Assembly: GCF_000756615.1 (NCBI RefSeq)
Contig: NZ_CP009288.1
Coordinates: forward strand, 5,704,001 to 5,768,000
Direction: 5' to 3'
DNA: 64,000 nt
DNA from: Paenibacillus durus
Lineage (GTDB): Bacteria > Bacillota > Bacilli > Paenibacillales > Paenibacillaceae
In this document: positions 28,396-38,105 of the stretch, in pieces
Layout of the letters: each line of letters opens with the position of its first letter
Position numbering within the stretch: the first letter of the stretch is position 1
Made by a program: the position numbers and the translations under genes
The notes under the pieces: model-generated
What the model was told of the DNA's origin: nothing
Databases searched by the model: none
What the model saw: only the letters and a program-made list of their open reading frames with translations

Positions 28396-30200
28396 CCGGG
28401 GTGTCCTATCTCTACGGCCAATCGCCCGCCCTAAGCAATATCGATCTGCTGATTCCGGAGGGCAGCATTACGGTCCTGTGCGGAGTAACGGGCAGCGGAA
28501 AATCCACGCTGCTGCGGCTGCTGTCCGGACTCGCGAAGCCTTCTTCGGGCAGTATTGACTATCCGCCGGATAGCTCTGCCGCCTCCGTCTCCATCGTCTT
28601 CCAGCAGCCGGAGAGCCAGCTCTTCGCAGGAAGCGTCAGAAAGGATGTCGAGTACGGTCTGGAGCAGCGTGATGTTCCAGAGCCCCGGCGAAGCGAGGCG
28701 GCAGCCCGGGCGATGGAGCAGGCTGGACTCGATCCCAAACTATACGGCCAGCGGTCGCCGTTCCTGCTGAGCGGCGGCGAGAAGCGGCGGGTCTGCATCG
28801 CGGGCGCCATCGCCCCCCTGCCAAGGCTGCTGCTGCTGGACGAGCCGACGGCCGGGCTTGATCCGCCCGCCGCCCGCGCGCTGCTGGATACCGTCACGGA
28901 ATTGAAGCAGGGCGGCTATACCATTGTAATCGCCACCCATGACCTGGACAGCTTCTTCCCCTTGGCGGATCAGGTCGCGGTCCTGTCGCACGGGGCCTTG
29001 CGCTACAGCGGTCCGGCCCACGGCTTATGGACCGAGGCCCGCGTGCTCGAAGACGCGGGCCTGGAGCCTCCGGCCTACATCCGGATCGGCCGGATGCTTA
29101 TGCGCCAAGGCAGGCTGGACGCCCTGCCCGCCAGCGCCGGGGAACTGCTGGCCAGGCTGGACAAGCGCAGCCTGGTGTACCGCGGGAGCGGCGCCGGTGC
29201 TGCTTCCGGCGCCGGGGAAAGGCCTTCTGCGGACAAGGACAGCCTTGCCTTGTCCGCAGAAGGCGGGCACTTGCCGGCGGGCGGCGGACCGCCGGCAGAG
29301 GCCATGCCGCCGGCGGAAGACGGCCGCTCGGCAAGGAGCGGAAGGCGCCGCGTTCCAGGCGAAGGCAGCGCGGCGCCGTCTCCGGCGGACGAGGCCGCCG
29401 CCGATCCAGGCGCCAGCCCTGCGGCAGATGCAGCCGCCTTGAAGCTCCCGGCCCGATCGGTCTTGCAGATGCTCGACCCCCGTGTAAAGTGGCTGGCGAT
29501 GATATTGTGGTCACTGGTGATTCTTCAAATAAAGGGAGCCTTGCCGCTGGCGCTTGCCGCGCTGATGATCGGCGGACTGATGGCCGCTGCGAGCATTCCC
29601 CGGAGACGGATAGCCTGGTACTATCGCCCGTTCCTGCCGATGTTTCTGTTCCTGTGGCTTCTCTCCGCCTTTTCTTGGCGCGGCACGGATGCGGGGATTC
29701 CCTTCCAGTTCTCCGCCGAGGGCGCCTTAATAGGCGGTTTTTCCGTTCTCCGGCTAGGGCTGCTCATTTCGCTCGGCTTCCTGTTCACGGAGACGACATC
29801 GGGAGCGCCGCTGCGCGAAGGGCTGGAGTGGGCCATCAAGCCGCTGGGCAAACTGGGCGTCAGAACGCGGAATTGGTCGCTCGCCGTCTCCGTCACTTTG
29901 CAGTTCGTACCGTGGGTTCTGGGGAAAATTTCATCGCTGCAGCTGGCGCTCGCCTCCCGGGGAAACCGAAAGCGGGGGCCGGGGCGCTGGACGCCAAAGC
30001 AGATTTCGTTGATGGCCGTCCCTCTGCTCCTCCAAGTGATCGGCATGGGCGACGAGCTGGCCACCGCCATCGAAGCACGGGGTTATGACCCGTCGAAGCC
30101 GCGAACGCCCTGGCTTGTTCTGTCTTGGCGGCGGCGGGATACGGCGGCGCTGCTTCTCGCCGTGCTCGCGGCGGCGCTGCTGTGGTGGGCTTCGAGCTAG
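28380..30200 (+). CDS. Fused ECF ATPase and EcfT transmembrane component
   Basis: 606 residues. Residues 1-240 form an ATPase (GVTGSGKSTL, VFQQPESQLFAGSVRKDVEYG, LSGGEKRRVCIA, LLLLDEPTAGLDP, IATHDL). About 265-355 is a long Ala/Gly/Pro/Glu-rich linker of low complexity. From about 355 it is an EcfT with several membrane segments and both coupling motifs, ALASRGNRKRG and AIEARGYDPSKPRT. EcfA and EcfT are usually separate chains, so this is a true gene fusion giving a two-gene energising module. Confidence 0.88.
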   Translation: MPVQLTGVSYLYGQSPALSNIDLLIPEGSITVLCGVTGSGKSTLLRLLSGLAKPSSGSIDYPPDSSAASVSIVFQQPESQLFAGSVRKDVEYGLEQRDVPEPRRSEAAARAMEQAGLDPKLYGQRSPFLLSGGEKRRVCIAGAIAPLPRLLLLDEPTAGLDPPAARALLDTVTELKQGGYTIVIATHDLDSFFPLADQVAVLSHGALRYSGPAHGLWTEARVLEDAGLEPPAYIRIGRMLMRQGRLDALPASAGELLARLDKRSLVYRGSGAGAASGAGERPSADKDSLALSAEGGHLPAGGGPPAEAMPPAEDGRSARSGRRRVPGEGSAAPSPADEAAADPGASPAADAAALKLPARSVLQMLDPRVKWLAMILWSLVILQIKGALPLALAALMIGGLMAAASIPRRRIAWYYRPFLPMFLFLWLLSAFSWRGTDAGIPFQFSAEGALIGGFSVLRLGLLISLGFLFTETTSGAPLREGLEWAIKPLGKLGVRTRNWSLAVSVTLQFVPWVLGKISSLQLALASRGNRKRGPGRWTPKQISLMAVPLLLQVIGMGDELATAIEARGYDPSKPRTPWLVLSWRRRDTAALLLAVLAAALLWWASS

Positions 30201-30312
30201 TCCGAGGCTCCTGATGCTCTGAGGCCGGCAATTTTCTAAGAGGACGGCGGTTCACCCTTTGGAATCGTCAACTCCCCGTCCTAACTTTAAGCCTACGCTG
30301 ATATACCGCATA

Positions 30313-30354
30313 AATAAGCCTGTCAGAGCCCATGAGGGCCACGGCAGGCTTATT
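30313..30354. terminator. Terminator between the ECF operon and the FMN lipoprotein gene
   Basis: AATAAGCCTG and CAGGCTTATT form a 10-bp stem between two convergent genes, with a short T stretch after it. Confidence 0.65.
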
Positions 30355-30373
30355 GGCGTTTTATAATAATTCC

Positions 30374-31273
30374 TTATTCTTGAATCTTAATTGCGGCCGG
30401 CTTCGTATCGCCGACTTCCGCCAGATCATCCAGCGTGTATTCCACAAGCGCCTTGAAGTTATTGGAGGAGGTCGTCGCGCCGCTGACCGCGTCCACGGAA
30501 CCGATCGACTGCTTCTCTACAAGCTGCTTCTCCAACTCTTCCGTATATTTTGCCGGATAGGTCTTGTTCTTGGCTTCCATCGCAGTCTTGTATCCGGCGT
30601 CTTCCGTCTTCAGCTGTCCGGCTTCGTTCACATAGTCGAACTGTACGCTTGCGATCTTGTGGTCCTTAATCTCCAGATCGATCTGCGGCTTCCAGCCGTG
30701 GGCGTCGAAGGCGTCGGCGGCTGCTTTGTACGTGCCGTCCTCATACAGCGGAACGATCGCCGCCGCCGTGTCTCCGGCTTCCGCTTTGACGAGAGCGGCG
30801 GCGGCAAGCTCATTGAAGTTTCTGGACGAATGCGTCGCGCCGGAAACCGCATCGACCTTGGCAGCGTCCTGAGAGGTTACCAGCTCTTGACCCAGCTTGT
30901 CGAAGGCTTCGCGGGGCGTGAATTTATTGGCTTCCGAGAATCCTTTGATATAGGCTTCGTTCTTGCTTCTGAGCTCGCCTGCTTCGTTGATGTAATCATA
31001 GTATACCTTCTCGACTTTGCCTCCGGTCACAGTCACTTCCACATAAGCCTTCCAGTTTCTCACATCGCTGCGGTCATACTCGGCTTTGTAGACTCCATCT
31101 TTAAAAGTACCCGCAGCGGGCGATGCGGAAGATTCTGCCGTACTGGTCGCCGCTGCCGTCGGTTCGCTGCTCGGGCTTGCTGTCGCAGCCGAGTTGTTAT
31201 TCGAATTGCCGCAGGCTATCAGGATAAGCGTCAGCATCAGAAGAAGCAGAGATAAGTTCTTTGTGTTTTTCAT
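30374..31273 (-). CDS. Lipoprotein with two FMN-binding domains
   Basis: 299 residues. Lipobox LIAC (ILIACGNSN), a Ser/Thr/Ala linker, then two tandem FMN_bind repeats. Each ends in the covalent flavinylation motif, VDAVSGATHSS and VDAVSGATTSS, where ApbE attaches FMN to Thr. The architecture matches PplA-type lipoproteins of flavin-based extracellular electron transfer. No ApbE, ndh2 or eet genes are in the window. ATG at 31273 follows GGGGG; the longer ORF start lacks a ribosome site. Confidence 0.88.
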   Translation of the reverse strand: MKNTKNLSLLLLMLTLILIACGNSNNNSAATASPSSEPTAAATSTAESSASPAAGTFKDGVYKAEYDRSDVRNWKAYVEVTVTGGKVEKVYYDYINEAGELRSKNEAYIKGFSEANKFTPREAFDKLGQELVTSQDAAKVDAVSGATHSSRNFNELAAAALVKAEAGDTAAAIVPLYEDGTYKAAADAFDAHGWKPQIDLEIKDHKIASVQFDYVNEAGQLKTEDAGYKTAMEAKNKTYPAKYTEELEKQLVEKQSIGSVDAVSGATTSSNNFKALVEYTLDDLAEVGDTKPAAIKIQE

Positions 31274-31470
31274 TCCATAACCCCCAGTTATGTTATTTTT
31301 TTCACATCCTAATTTTAACATTCAGGGGCCTTATCGTGTATTTTTTTGCATATTTCAGCTAAAAAAGCAGTAGGTTCCGTTCGAAATGAAGCCATAATTG
31401 CAAACTCATGATTATTATTTCATGCAAGAAGAACGGCTGTACCGCCCTTTAAAGGCGGCGTCCGTTAAAC

Positions 31471-31513
31471 AAAAAGCTGTCTCCGGGTCGCTCTCAGCGG
31501 CTTCCGGGACAGC
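31471..31513 (-). terminator. Terminator downstream of mprF
   Basis: GCTGTC-t-CCGG and CCGG-GACAGC form a stem with a T run on the minus strand just after the mprF stop. Confidence 0.65.
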
Positions 31514-31519
31514 CTTATA

Positions 31520-34188
31520 CTACTTCCGCCGTTTTGGCTGACGGGATACAAGCCTAACCAAATCCAGCGTCAGAACAGGGAGCGACAGGGAGACGGGATA
31601 AGCCAAGTAGCGGGGTTCCCATTCCGGCGAAAATTTTTCTTTATAGCGGCGCAGGCCCAAGAATCCATACCAATGTCCTCCGTGCTTGAACACGACATGG
31701 GCCATTTTCTCTTCGCGAAGAGCGCCCGCATTCCGCCCTACGCTGGACAGAGGCGCGTTGCCAAGATTATACCTCTCGTATCCCTGAGCCTTGGCCCATT
31801 CCAGCATGGAAATAAACAGGAAATCCATCGTTCCGTTCGGACTTTTCAGGCGGTGGCGCATCAGGTCGATTGAAATGGTAACTCCGCCATCATAGCCCGG
31901 AGCAAGCGAGGCGAAGGCGATAACAGCGCCCCCGGCATTCCGAAGGAGGGCAATCGGTGCAAGCTGCAGATAGGATTCATCAAACCACCCGAGCGAAAAC
32001 CCTTTTTCCGCCCGGCCTCTCAGCCATTCCTCCGAAATCGAACGAAGTTCTTTCAGCAGCTCCGCCGCAAACGGAGGCTCCGCCATCTCGAACTTGCAGC
32101 CTTCGCGGACAAACCGGTTGCTAACGCTTCGCAAATCGCTGTTCCCCTTGCCGCTTAAGGTGAACTTCTCCAGCGGAACCAGCGCCTCCTCGCCGAGCTT
32201 AAAGAAATGGTAGCCCTGCTCATGGTAAATCGGCAAGTAGTCAGGCGTCGCTTGGTAGAAGACAACGGAAAGTCCGTACCTGTCGGCCTCGGTCCGAAAT
32301 TCGCTGATTGCGTCGTTCATAAGTTTCTTGGGTCCAAGCGGGTCGCCAAGCACGACAACCTTGTCCCGCACTCTGGCGAACGGAAGCATGACCTTGCCGC
32401 CCTGCGCCCAGTAGAAGCTCTTGTCGCCCGTGAAGAGCATATGGGTCAGCGCGTTCCCGGATTCCGACTTCAGATAACGCCGAAGCCGGTCCATATCCGG
32501 CGGCGCGGTCAATGCCTCCGCACGGCGGTTGGGCCGAAGCGCCACAATTATGGAGAGCAGCAGCCAGGCAATCACCAGCCCGCCCACAGCCGTATAGGCG
32601 AAGTTACCATAGTGCCGCAGCCAATCGGGCTCCACGCCGGGCCGCAGATACTTTAGGAAACCGCGGTGCGAGTAGCTTGCCAGCAGGTAGTAGCTCAGAG
32701 CGATACCGGAAGTCAGCAGCAGCCACCACAGCAGGCTTTGCCGCGAAATCGGCGCACTGACCCGGTAGAAACGCGCTCTTGAAATCCACAGAAGAAAGGC
32801 TACAAACAGCAGAAAGAGCGCTTCTTCGTAATCAAACCCCTTGGTGAAGGCGAACACGGCGCCAAGAGCCAGCGTGATGCTTGACCAGATATAGGCTCTG
32901 CGGATGCGCAGCGAGATGCCCCGGGACAGCAGCACCAGCATAAAACCGATGACCACGGCTAAATGATGGGATACCCGCATGATCGGAAGCGACAACAGCT
33001 CCTCCATAAAGCGCAGCCGGTACAGCAGCTCGGGCGTAGCCGCCGACAACAGCAGAAGGAGTCCGGCGGCAAGCACAAGCTTGCCAAGCGCCCACACGCC
33101 AAGATCGCTGAGAAAGGGATACTGTCCAGGCCAAGTCCAAATTCTCTGCCAGGTATTAAGGGGCGTTTCCAATGCCGAGCTGCGCAGCAGCCGTATGCCC
33201 TGCTGTCCGATTTCGAGCGCAGCCAACACAAGCCCGACCAGCCATGGAATGACAAAATAGAACAGCCGGAAAATGACAAGCACAGCCATCGCCCGTTCGC
33301 TGGAATATCCCATCTGCTGAATTCCCAGCAGCGCGATCAGATCGAATGCGCCGATCCCTCCGGGAGCCATGCTGAGTATACCCGCAATCGCCGCGATCAC
33401 ATACAGGCTCATCATCGGCTGAAAATGGACGCCGCCCAAAATATGCTCCGCAATTACCGAAAAGGTAATTCCAGCGCTTAGCCATTCCAGCAGCGAGGAG
33501 CCCACTGAGGCGCATACCGTCATCCACGGCGTCTTTCCTTCTCCCCGGTTGATCCATTTGGCGAACAGAGTGGAGCGCTGCAGCATGATAAAGAAAGGCA
33601 GATACAGCGCCATACCCCAGAGGGCGAATACAAGCCAGCGGTGCTCGCGCAGCAGCCCCTCCGCCGCTCGCGCAGCAGCCCCTCCGCCGGCAGAATGCCG
33701 AACAGGCTGGCCCAGGACAGCAGCGACAGGCCCGTAATCATCAGCGGGGACAAAAAAACGATCGCCGGTGTCAGGACGGCTGCGGGTACTCCGCTTTTTT
33801 TATAGAGCAGCGTTCGTAGGCCGACTCCAGCCAGACCGGCAAATCCGATCAAATTATTAAAGGTATTGGCAATCCACGAATAGCGGAAGGTGCTCCAAAC
33901 CCCGATTTTCATCCGATAGTGGGCCCGGATCAGAAAATCGTAAGCGCTCATCGCCGCAACCGCCGCCAGCGCCGTCGCCATCATCTGCATAACACCCTGC
34001 GCCGGAATTAGCCTTAGTTCATGAAGCGTCTTGGCAAGCCGGATTCCTTTCAATTCATGCTGCCCTTCCCAATACACCAGCGCGATAATCAATACCGGAA
34101 ACAGCGCCCGTACCGCCTTGATGCGATAAATGGACACCAGCAGCCTTACCAATTTTAATTGTTCAAGTCTTGGTTTATGTGCATGCAT
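31520..34188 (-). pseudogene. mprF: mprF, phosphatidylglycerol lysyltransferase/flippase, frameshifted
   Basis: MprF adds lysine to phosphatidylglycerol and flips it outward, protecting against cationic peptides. The N-terminal flippase starts at 34188 (AGGTAG upstream) and reads correctly to LPAEGLLRE, where a second copy of a 23-bp segment shifts the frame. The rest, from HRWLVFALWGMALYLPFF onward to the synthase domain (FVREGCKFEMAEPPF, GTMDFLFISMLEWAKAQGYERYNLGNAPL), is intact in the other frame. Removing one repeat copy rejoins the frame exactly, giving about 880 residues. Nothing else appears damaged, so the loss is recent or reversible. Confidence 0.88.
33643..33688. repeat. Perfect 2 x 23-bp tandem duplication inside mprF
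   Basis: Copy one is 33643-33665 and copy two 33666-33688, identical, each beginning GCTCGCGCAG and ending CCCTCCGCC. 23 is not a multiple of three, so the extra copy breaks the frame. Confidence 0.95.
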
Positions 34189-34399
34189 ATCTCTACCTGC
34201 CTTTAGTTGCATAAATAGCGTTTTTCGTCCTATTCGGGCCGGAATACGCGGTTTGTGATGAGTAAGTGCTATACCGTTAGACGACAGCCGCTCCCACATC
34301 CCTGAAATCACTTTAAAAATCCTACTCCGAACAAGCCCCTTATGCAACTAATGGCAAAGAAATCATGTCGAAATATTGTCCCGGTCTTTTTATATCATC

Positions 34400-34681
34400 T
34401 TAAGCGCGCCCCTTATACCATTGCCTGTCAAAAGAAAGGTTCAGCGCCTGTCCGAGGACTGTGCCGAATTGGATAAATTCTCTTCCCCTTGCGGTGATCA
34501 GATTTCCGTCCCGGACCACAGGCTCCTCGGAATAATTCTCCGGTTCAAAAACCCCCGTCTTCTTCCGATTTTCCTCGGTCATTCCGACCGTATATTTCTT
34601 TCCTTGCATAAGAATGGACAATGCGACAGTCAGTTCATACTCGCTAAATTGCGGATACAATAATACCGCCGTTTTTTTCAC
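34400..34681 (-). pseudogene. DJ-1/PfpI-family gene with internal deletion
   Basis: 93 residues; relatives have about 200. The N-terminus KKTAVLLYPQFSEYELTVALSIL and the C-terminus NYSEEPVVRDGNLITARGREFIQFGTVLGQAL are both typical of DJ-1/PfpI proteins, but the centre with the catalytic Cys and His is missing and the two parts remain in frame. GTG start after GGGGGAAATCT. Almost certainly non-functional. Confidence 0.7.
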
Positions 34682-34924
34682 AGATTTCCCCCGCTCGCCG
34701 CGATATAATCACAGGCATTATATGGTTAATTCAGGCTTTTCCAAGTGTATCATAGCCGCCTCCGTTGAGAAACAGACACCCTCACCTGCTCGGTGATCTG
34801 ATAGTTCAGCGGATTTTCAAGCATAGAAATCCGGTACATTCCTTTATTTTCATAATTTTTCCTGTTACTGTAATAAAAATGGAGATAGGTGAGGGGAAGT
34901 ACCGATAAGGAAGGAGCATTGATT

Positions 34925-35080
34925 ATGGTAAAAAAGCGGGCTTTGACTTTATTGGTTCTATGTACTGCAATTCACATTTCGGGTCCAGGGTTTGCGGCTT
35001 CATCTGTAAAGAGGGTCGAGTTATCCAAAACGCCAATTGATTATAGCCCCGTGCGGCCCGCAAGCTACTCGGGGGCTTGA
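34925..35080 (+). pseudogene. Truncated exported protein: signal peptide and short tail only
   Basis: 51 residues, MVKKRALTLLVLCTAIHISGPGFAASS, a clean Sec signal peptide with an AlaxAla-type site, then about 25 residues before a stop. A good ribosome site AAGGAG precedes it. The rest of the gene was lost at a junction near 35060; the following sequence up to 35265 shows no gene I recognise. Confidence 0.6.
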
Positions 35081-35265
35081 CCCCTCCCGCGACCGGACTT
35101 TCACCGGCTAGAAAGTGCGTGCTTATCTGGGCACGCGGCAACAAAAAAGAACACTTAGAAGGTGTTCTCGGTTCAAAAGATATTCGGTTATACCGGACAT
35201 CCACTGTCCGCTGCCGCCTTATCATCGCGGTACTGTCTGAGGTCGCGTCAAGCGTCCGGTAATTC

Positions 35266-35412
35266 ATGGAGGTTCACTACACGCCTAAACATGGCAGTTG
35301 GCTGAACGTGTCCGAAATTGAATTCAGTGTCATGACTTGGCAGTGTCTGGGTCAACGGATTCCTTCGATGGAGGCATTAACGAGAATTTCGAAGGCCGAG
35401 AAATCCGAGTAG
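35266..35412 (+). pseudogene. IS630-family transposase C-terminal remnant
   Basis: 48 codons reading EVHYTPKHGSWLNVSEIEF and CLGQRIPSMEALTR, the DDE_3 end with the catalytic Glu of IS630 transposases. No upstream part is present. Confidence 0.75.
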
Positions 35413-35468
35413 CGACCGAGCTGATGCAGGTAAAACTGGAACAGTAAGAGGTTGCAGGGCAACCCTTA

Positions 35469-36101
35469 TTATATCCCAAAACTTGCTCCTGGAAACACTG
35501 TATAACGATCCAAATATTTAGCGGAGTTTGGTACGGCCTTCACCGACTTAATTTTACCTTCCTCAAAAGTAAAATTCCATTTTTCCACTTTAACTTTATA
35601 ATCATCTTCTGCAGTCACACGTTGAACAATTCTCACGGTAAGGCCGTTGGTTTCGCGCGCGACAGCTTTTATATCAACAATGCTCCCCATATTGTAAGTG
35701 CCGGTAGGAAAACTTTCATTGTAGATATCAGTCGTGAAATTGGAGGTAACTAGATCAAGCACCCCTTGGTGATTTCTCTCGTCATAGGCCATGATCCACT
35801 TGTAAGCCAAATTCCGCTCCGAAACATATTGGACACTACTATCTTCCAGCTTAAAGTTTGGATCAGACTCTACGTAAACGGTCTTGCTCTTATTATCCCA
35901 TTGGATATCAACTCCAAGCCCTTCAGAGATTGCCCGTATTGGAACATAAACAGATCCATCAATGATTTTAGGCTGTGTACTGGTTTTGACTTGATTACTG
36001 TTAACAAATATTTTTGGAACTGCAGTCGCTGCGTAAGCTCCAGCACTAAATACAACAGTCAAAACCAATCCTGCTAATCCTACTTTCATTGGACTTTTCA
36101 T
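35469..36101 (-). CDS. Exported protein with copper-amine-oxidase-like N-terminal (stalk) domain
   Basis: 210 residues. Signal peptide ending AYA (about 1-23), then the stalk-domain signature IFVNSNQVKTSTQPKIIDGSVYVPIRAISEGLGVDIQWDNKSKTVYV, common in Paenibacillus surface proteins. The C-terminal 120 residues (from VQYVSERNLAYKWIMAYDE) look like an NTF2-like fold of unknown role. ATG 36101 follows GAAGGAG; the longer ORF start is rejected. Confidence 0.8.
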   Translation of the reverse strand: MKSPMKVGLAGLVLTVVFSAGAYAATAVPKIFVNSNQVKTSTQPKIIDGSVYVPIRAISEGLGVDIQWDNKSKTVYVESDPNFKLEDSSVQYVSERNLAYKWIMAYDERNHQGVLDLVTSNFTTDIYNESFPTGTYNMGSIVDIKAVARETNGLTVRIVQRVTAEDDYKVKVEKWNFTFEEGKIKSVKAVPNSAKYLDRYTVFPGASFGI

Positions 36102-36417
36102 GTAAATCTCCTTCAAAGTTTTCTTTTTTAGAATAGACGTAAATTACACTTATATGTTTCTATAAAATCAATTATTTGTAAAAAGGGATTTGTGGCTTGA
36201 CTAATCTTTATTAATTTCAGCCAAATGTAAAAGGAGCTTCCCCTAGTAGTGAAAACTACTGTTCTCACCTCATCAAAAAAGACTTTCCCTAGATCAAAAC
36301 GAAGCTGTGGAAAGAATATTTTTGGTCGCAAAGCTTCTGCTTAACTACTGTGGGTGGTGCACCTTTGGACGTACTGAAGGCGTACATCGAGAATCAAGGG
36401 AAGGAGGCGAAAACCAG
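36102..36417. other. Intergenic stretch, nothing recognised
   Basis: About 315 bp of AT-rich sequence between the stalk-domain gene and the TnpB-like remnant. Near 36350-36412 a short coding trace LDVLKAYIENQGKEAK may be the tail of a lost mobile-element gene. No promoter or RNA signal stands out. Confidence 0.35.
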
Positions 36418-36660
36418 ATGATCCGATGTGTCAAAACACTGTTTCACACCTCTAAAACGGATTTGGAAAACGGCTATTTGCGTGCAACCGCATATCAGCG
36501 GAAGTTTGGAATCAGTGTTTATCGGTAGCCAAAGACTATGCCCTACAGTACGATGGAAAATGGATCGGAAAAACCGAACTTCAAGCGGCGCTCAAAAATC
36601 AGTTTCCTCTGCATTCCCAGTCTGTACAGGCGGTCTGCCATAAATATCTTTTTGCCAGAT
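36418..36660 (+). pseudogene. TnpB-like IS607/IS605 accessory protein remnant
   Basis: A start MIRCVKTLFHTSKTDLE follows GGAGGCG, and, after a frame change near 36525, the reading continues as AKDYALQYDGKWIGKTELQAALKNQ and LHSQSVQAVCHKYLFA, typical of the N-terminus of TnpB-related proteins. The RuvC and zinc parts are missing. Confidence 0.55.
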
Positions 36661-36743
36661 AGCCAACCTATGTGCTTATCAAAAGTAACGGTAGGCGCTG
36701 GTAAGAAACTCCTATTTCTAAACGAATTGTAAGCAGGGGAGGT

Positions 36744-37496
36744 TCATTCTGCAATAAATTGCTTCTTGCCGAGATCTAATTTATAATGTATTTCCTTAGC
36801 ATCCTTTTCAGGCGTACCAGCTCCTATTGGAGGATACACGACTAATTGTTCGTTTTGATTAAAGGGCTTTTTCTCTAGTTCAGTATATAAGAGCGTGTTA
36901 GATGTTTTTTCTCCTTTCCGTATCTCTATAGGAAATACATCCCTATTTTGTATATTTACTGCAAAAACATATGCTTCAAGACCATGCCCAGTACGATATT
37001 GCGGGGTTAATAAATAAATATCTGCTTCTTTAAAGCTCACTTTATCAAAAGGTAATATTTCATCAGTTGGCTGTACATACAAAAAGGCAGGTAACTCTAA
37101 AAGAACGTTATCATTATTACCCTGCCGATAGACAATTTTATAATTGCTTTGAAATGTCTGATCGCCCTCAGCTCCCAGAACACTTGAAGCAATGAGATGT
37201 CCACGCTCTTCCCTGTTTCCAGAAATCATTAATATCTTTCCATCTTCAAGATCTGCTTCTGCTCGGGTAGAAAGCGTTTCACTAACAGAGTCTAAAGAAA
37301 TAGAATCGGAAAGAATCGATTTCGGAAACTGGCTAGCTATACCCGCGTCTTTTTCAGCAGGAGCAACCGTAGACTTTGGAGAAAAGGACGTTACTGTTGC
37401 TGCGGATGATTCAGAGGCAGGTTTATCACCTGCCCCGCTTGACTGGTTACTACATGCTAAAAGCAAGTTAAGGGACAGTAACGAAGATAGCATCAT
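36744..37496 (-). CDS. Lipoprotein of unknown function
   Basis: 250 residues or more. Lipobox LLAC (LLSLNLLLACSNQ), a Ser/Ala/Pro linker, and a mature domain (YKIVYRQGNNDNVLLELPAFLYVQPTDEILPFDKVSFKEADIYLLTPQYR) that I do not recognise. The first ATG (37496) lacks a ribosome site and positive charges; an in-frame ATA at 37511 lies 8 nt after GGAGG and would add the charged NRK typical of a signal peptide, so a non-canonical start is plausible. It is AT-rich compared with the core genes. Confidence 0.7.
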   Translation of the reverse strand: MMLSSLLSLNLLLACSNQSSGAGDKPASESSAATVTSFSPKSTVAPAEKDAGIASQFPKSILSDSISLDSVSETLSTRAEADLEDGKILMISGNREERGHLIASSVLGAEGDQTFQSNYKIVYRQGNNDNVLLELPAFLYVQPTDEILPFDKVSFKEADIYLLTPQYRTGHGLEAYVFAVNIQNRDVFPIEIRKGEKTSNTLLYTELEKKPFNQNEQLVVYPPIGAGTPEKDAKEIHYKLDLGKKQFIAE

Positions 37497-37644
37497 TATT
37501 TTTCTATTTATTGAAAATTCCTCCCTTAAATAGTAATTATTATACTGATAGTATGCAATAACCTCAAGAAATAAGTTTAAAAATTGTTTTTTATTCTATA
37601 AAAATATGCAACTTATCGGTAAAAAATAGAATGGAGAAACATAT

Positions 37645-37790
37645 GGTCCGAACCCTGCCGGGGCGACTTCTCCGAAGGGCTGGCGGCTGTGAAAAACTCC
37701 GAGGGGTAATGGAGATGCTGGTAATTTCAGTGAAGGATTAGCCATTACATATAATTCGAGTGGAAAGATCGGCTTTAGAAATAGCCTCGG
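37645..37790 (+). pseudogene. WG-repeat protein fragment
   Basis: Reads RGDFSEGLAAVKNSEG, then a frame change, then GNFSEGLAITYNSSGKIGFRN: two consecutive WG (KWG_leptospira-type) repeats without start or ends. A relic only. Confidence 0.55.
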
Positions 37791-37849
37791 CAGCATGCCG
37801 CGGCTAAACGCGTTTCATCGAGCTTCAGCTCCCTGTCAACTCCGCAGGT

Positions 37850-38105
37850 TTACTTGAGCATTTCGGGCAATGCCGGTTTAAGTTCCCTTTTGTTCAACGG
37901 CCTTCCTTGACCGGCCCCGATCAGCATGATGCTCAGCAGAATGATCCCTAGCCCGGCCACCGTATTTAAATAGACCGATTCATGCAGAAAAATGACTCCC
38001 CACAGCATCCCGAACACCGGGACGAGAAAGGTTACGCTCACCGTTCTGACTGCGCCGACACTTGCGATCAGCTGGAAATAAAGCAGGCCTTCATCCGGCA
38101 CGTCC
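37850..38105 (-). pseudogene. EamA/DMT transporter C-terminal remnant
   Basis: About 80 codons ending VSVTFLVPVFGMLWGVIFLHESVYLNTVAGLGIILLSIMLIGAG, the last two membrane helices of a drug/metabolite (EamA) transporter. The 5' part is replaced at about 38105 by the end of the MFS gene, marking a deletion junction. Confidence 0.7.

Noticed and set aside
35081..35265. Small ORF between the truncated signal peptide and the IS630 end
   Set aside because: No ribosome site or family; most likely leftover mobile-element or junction DNA.
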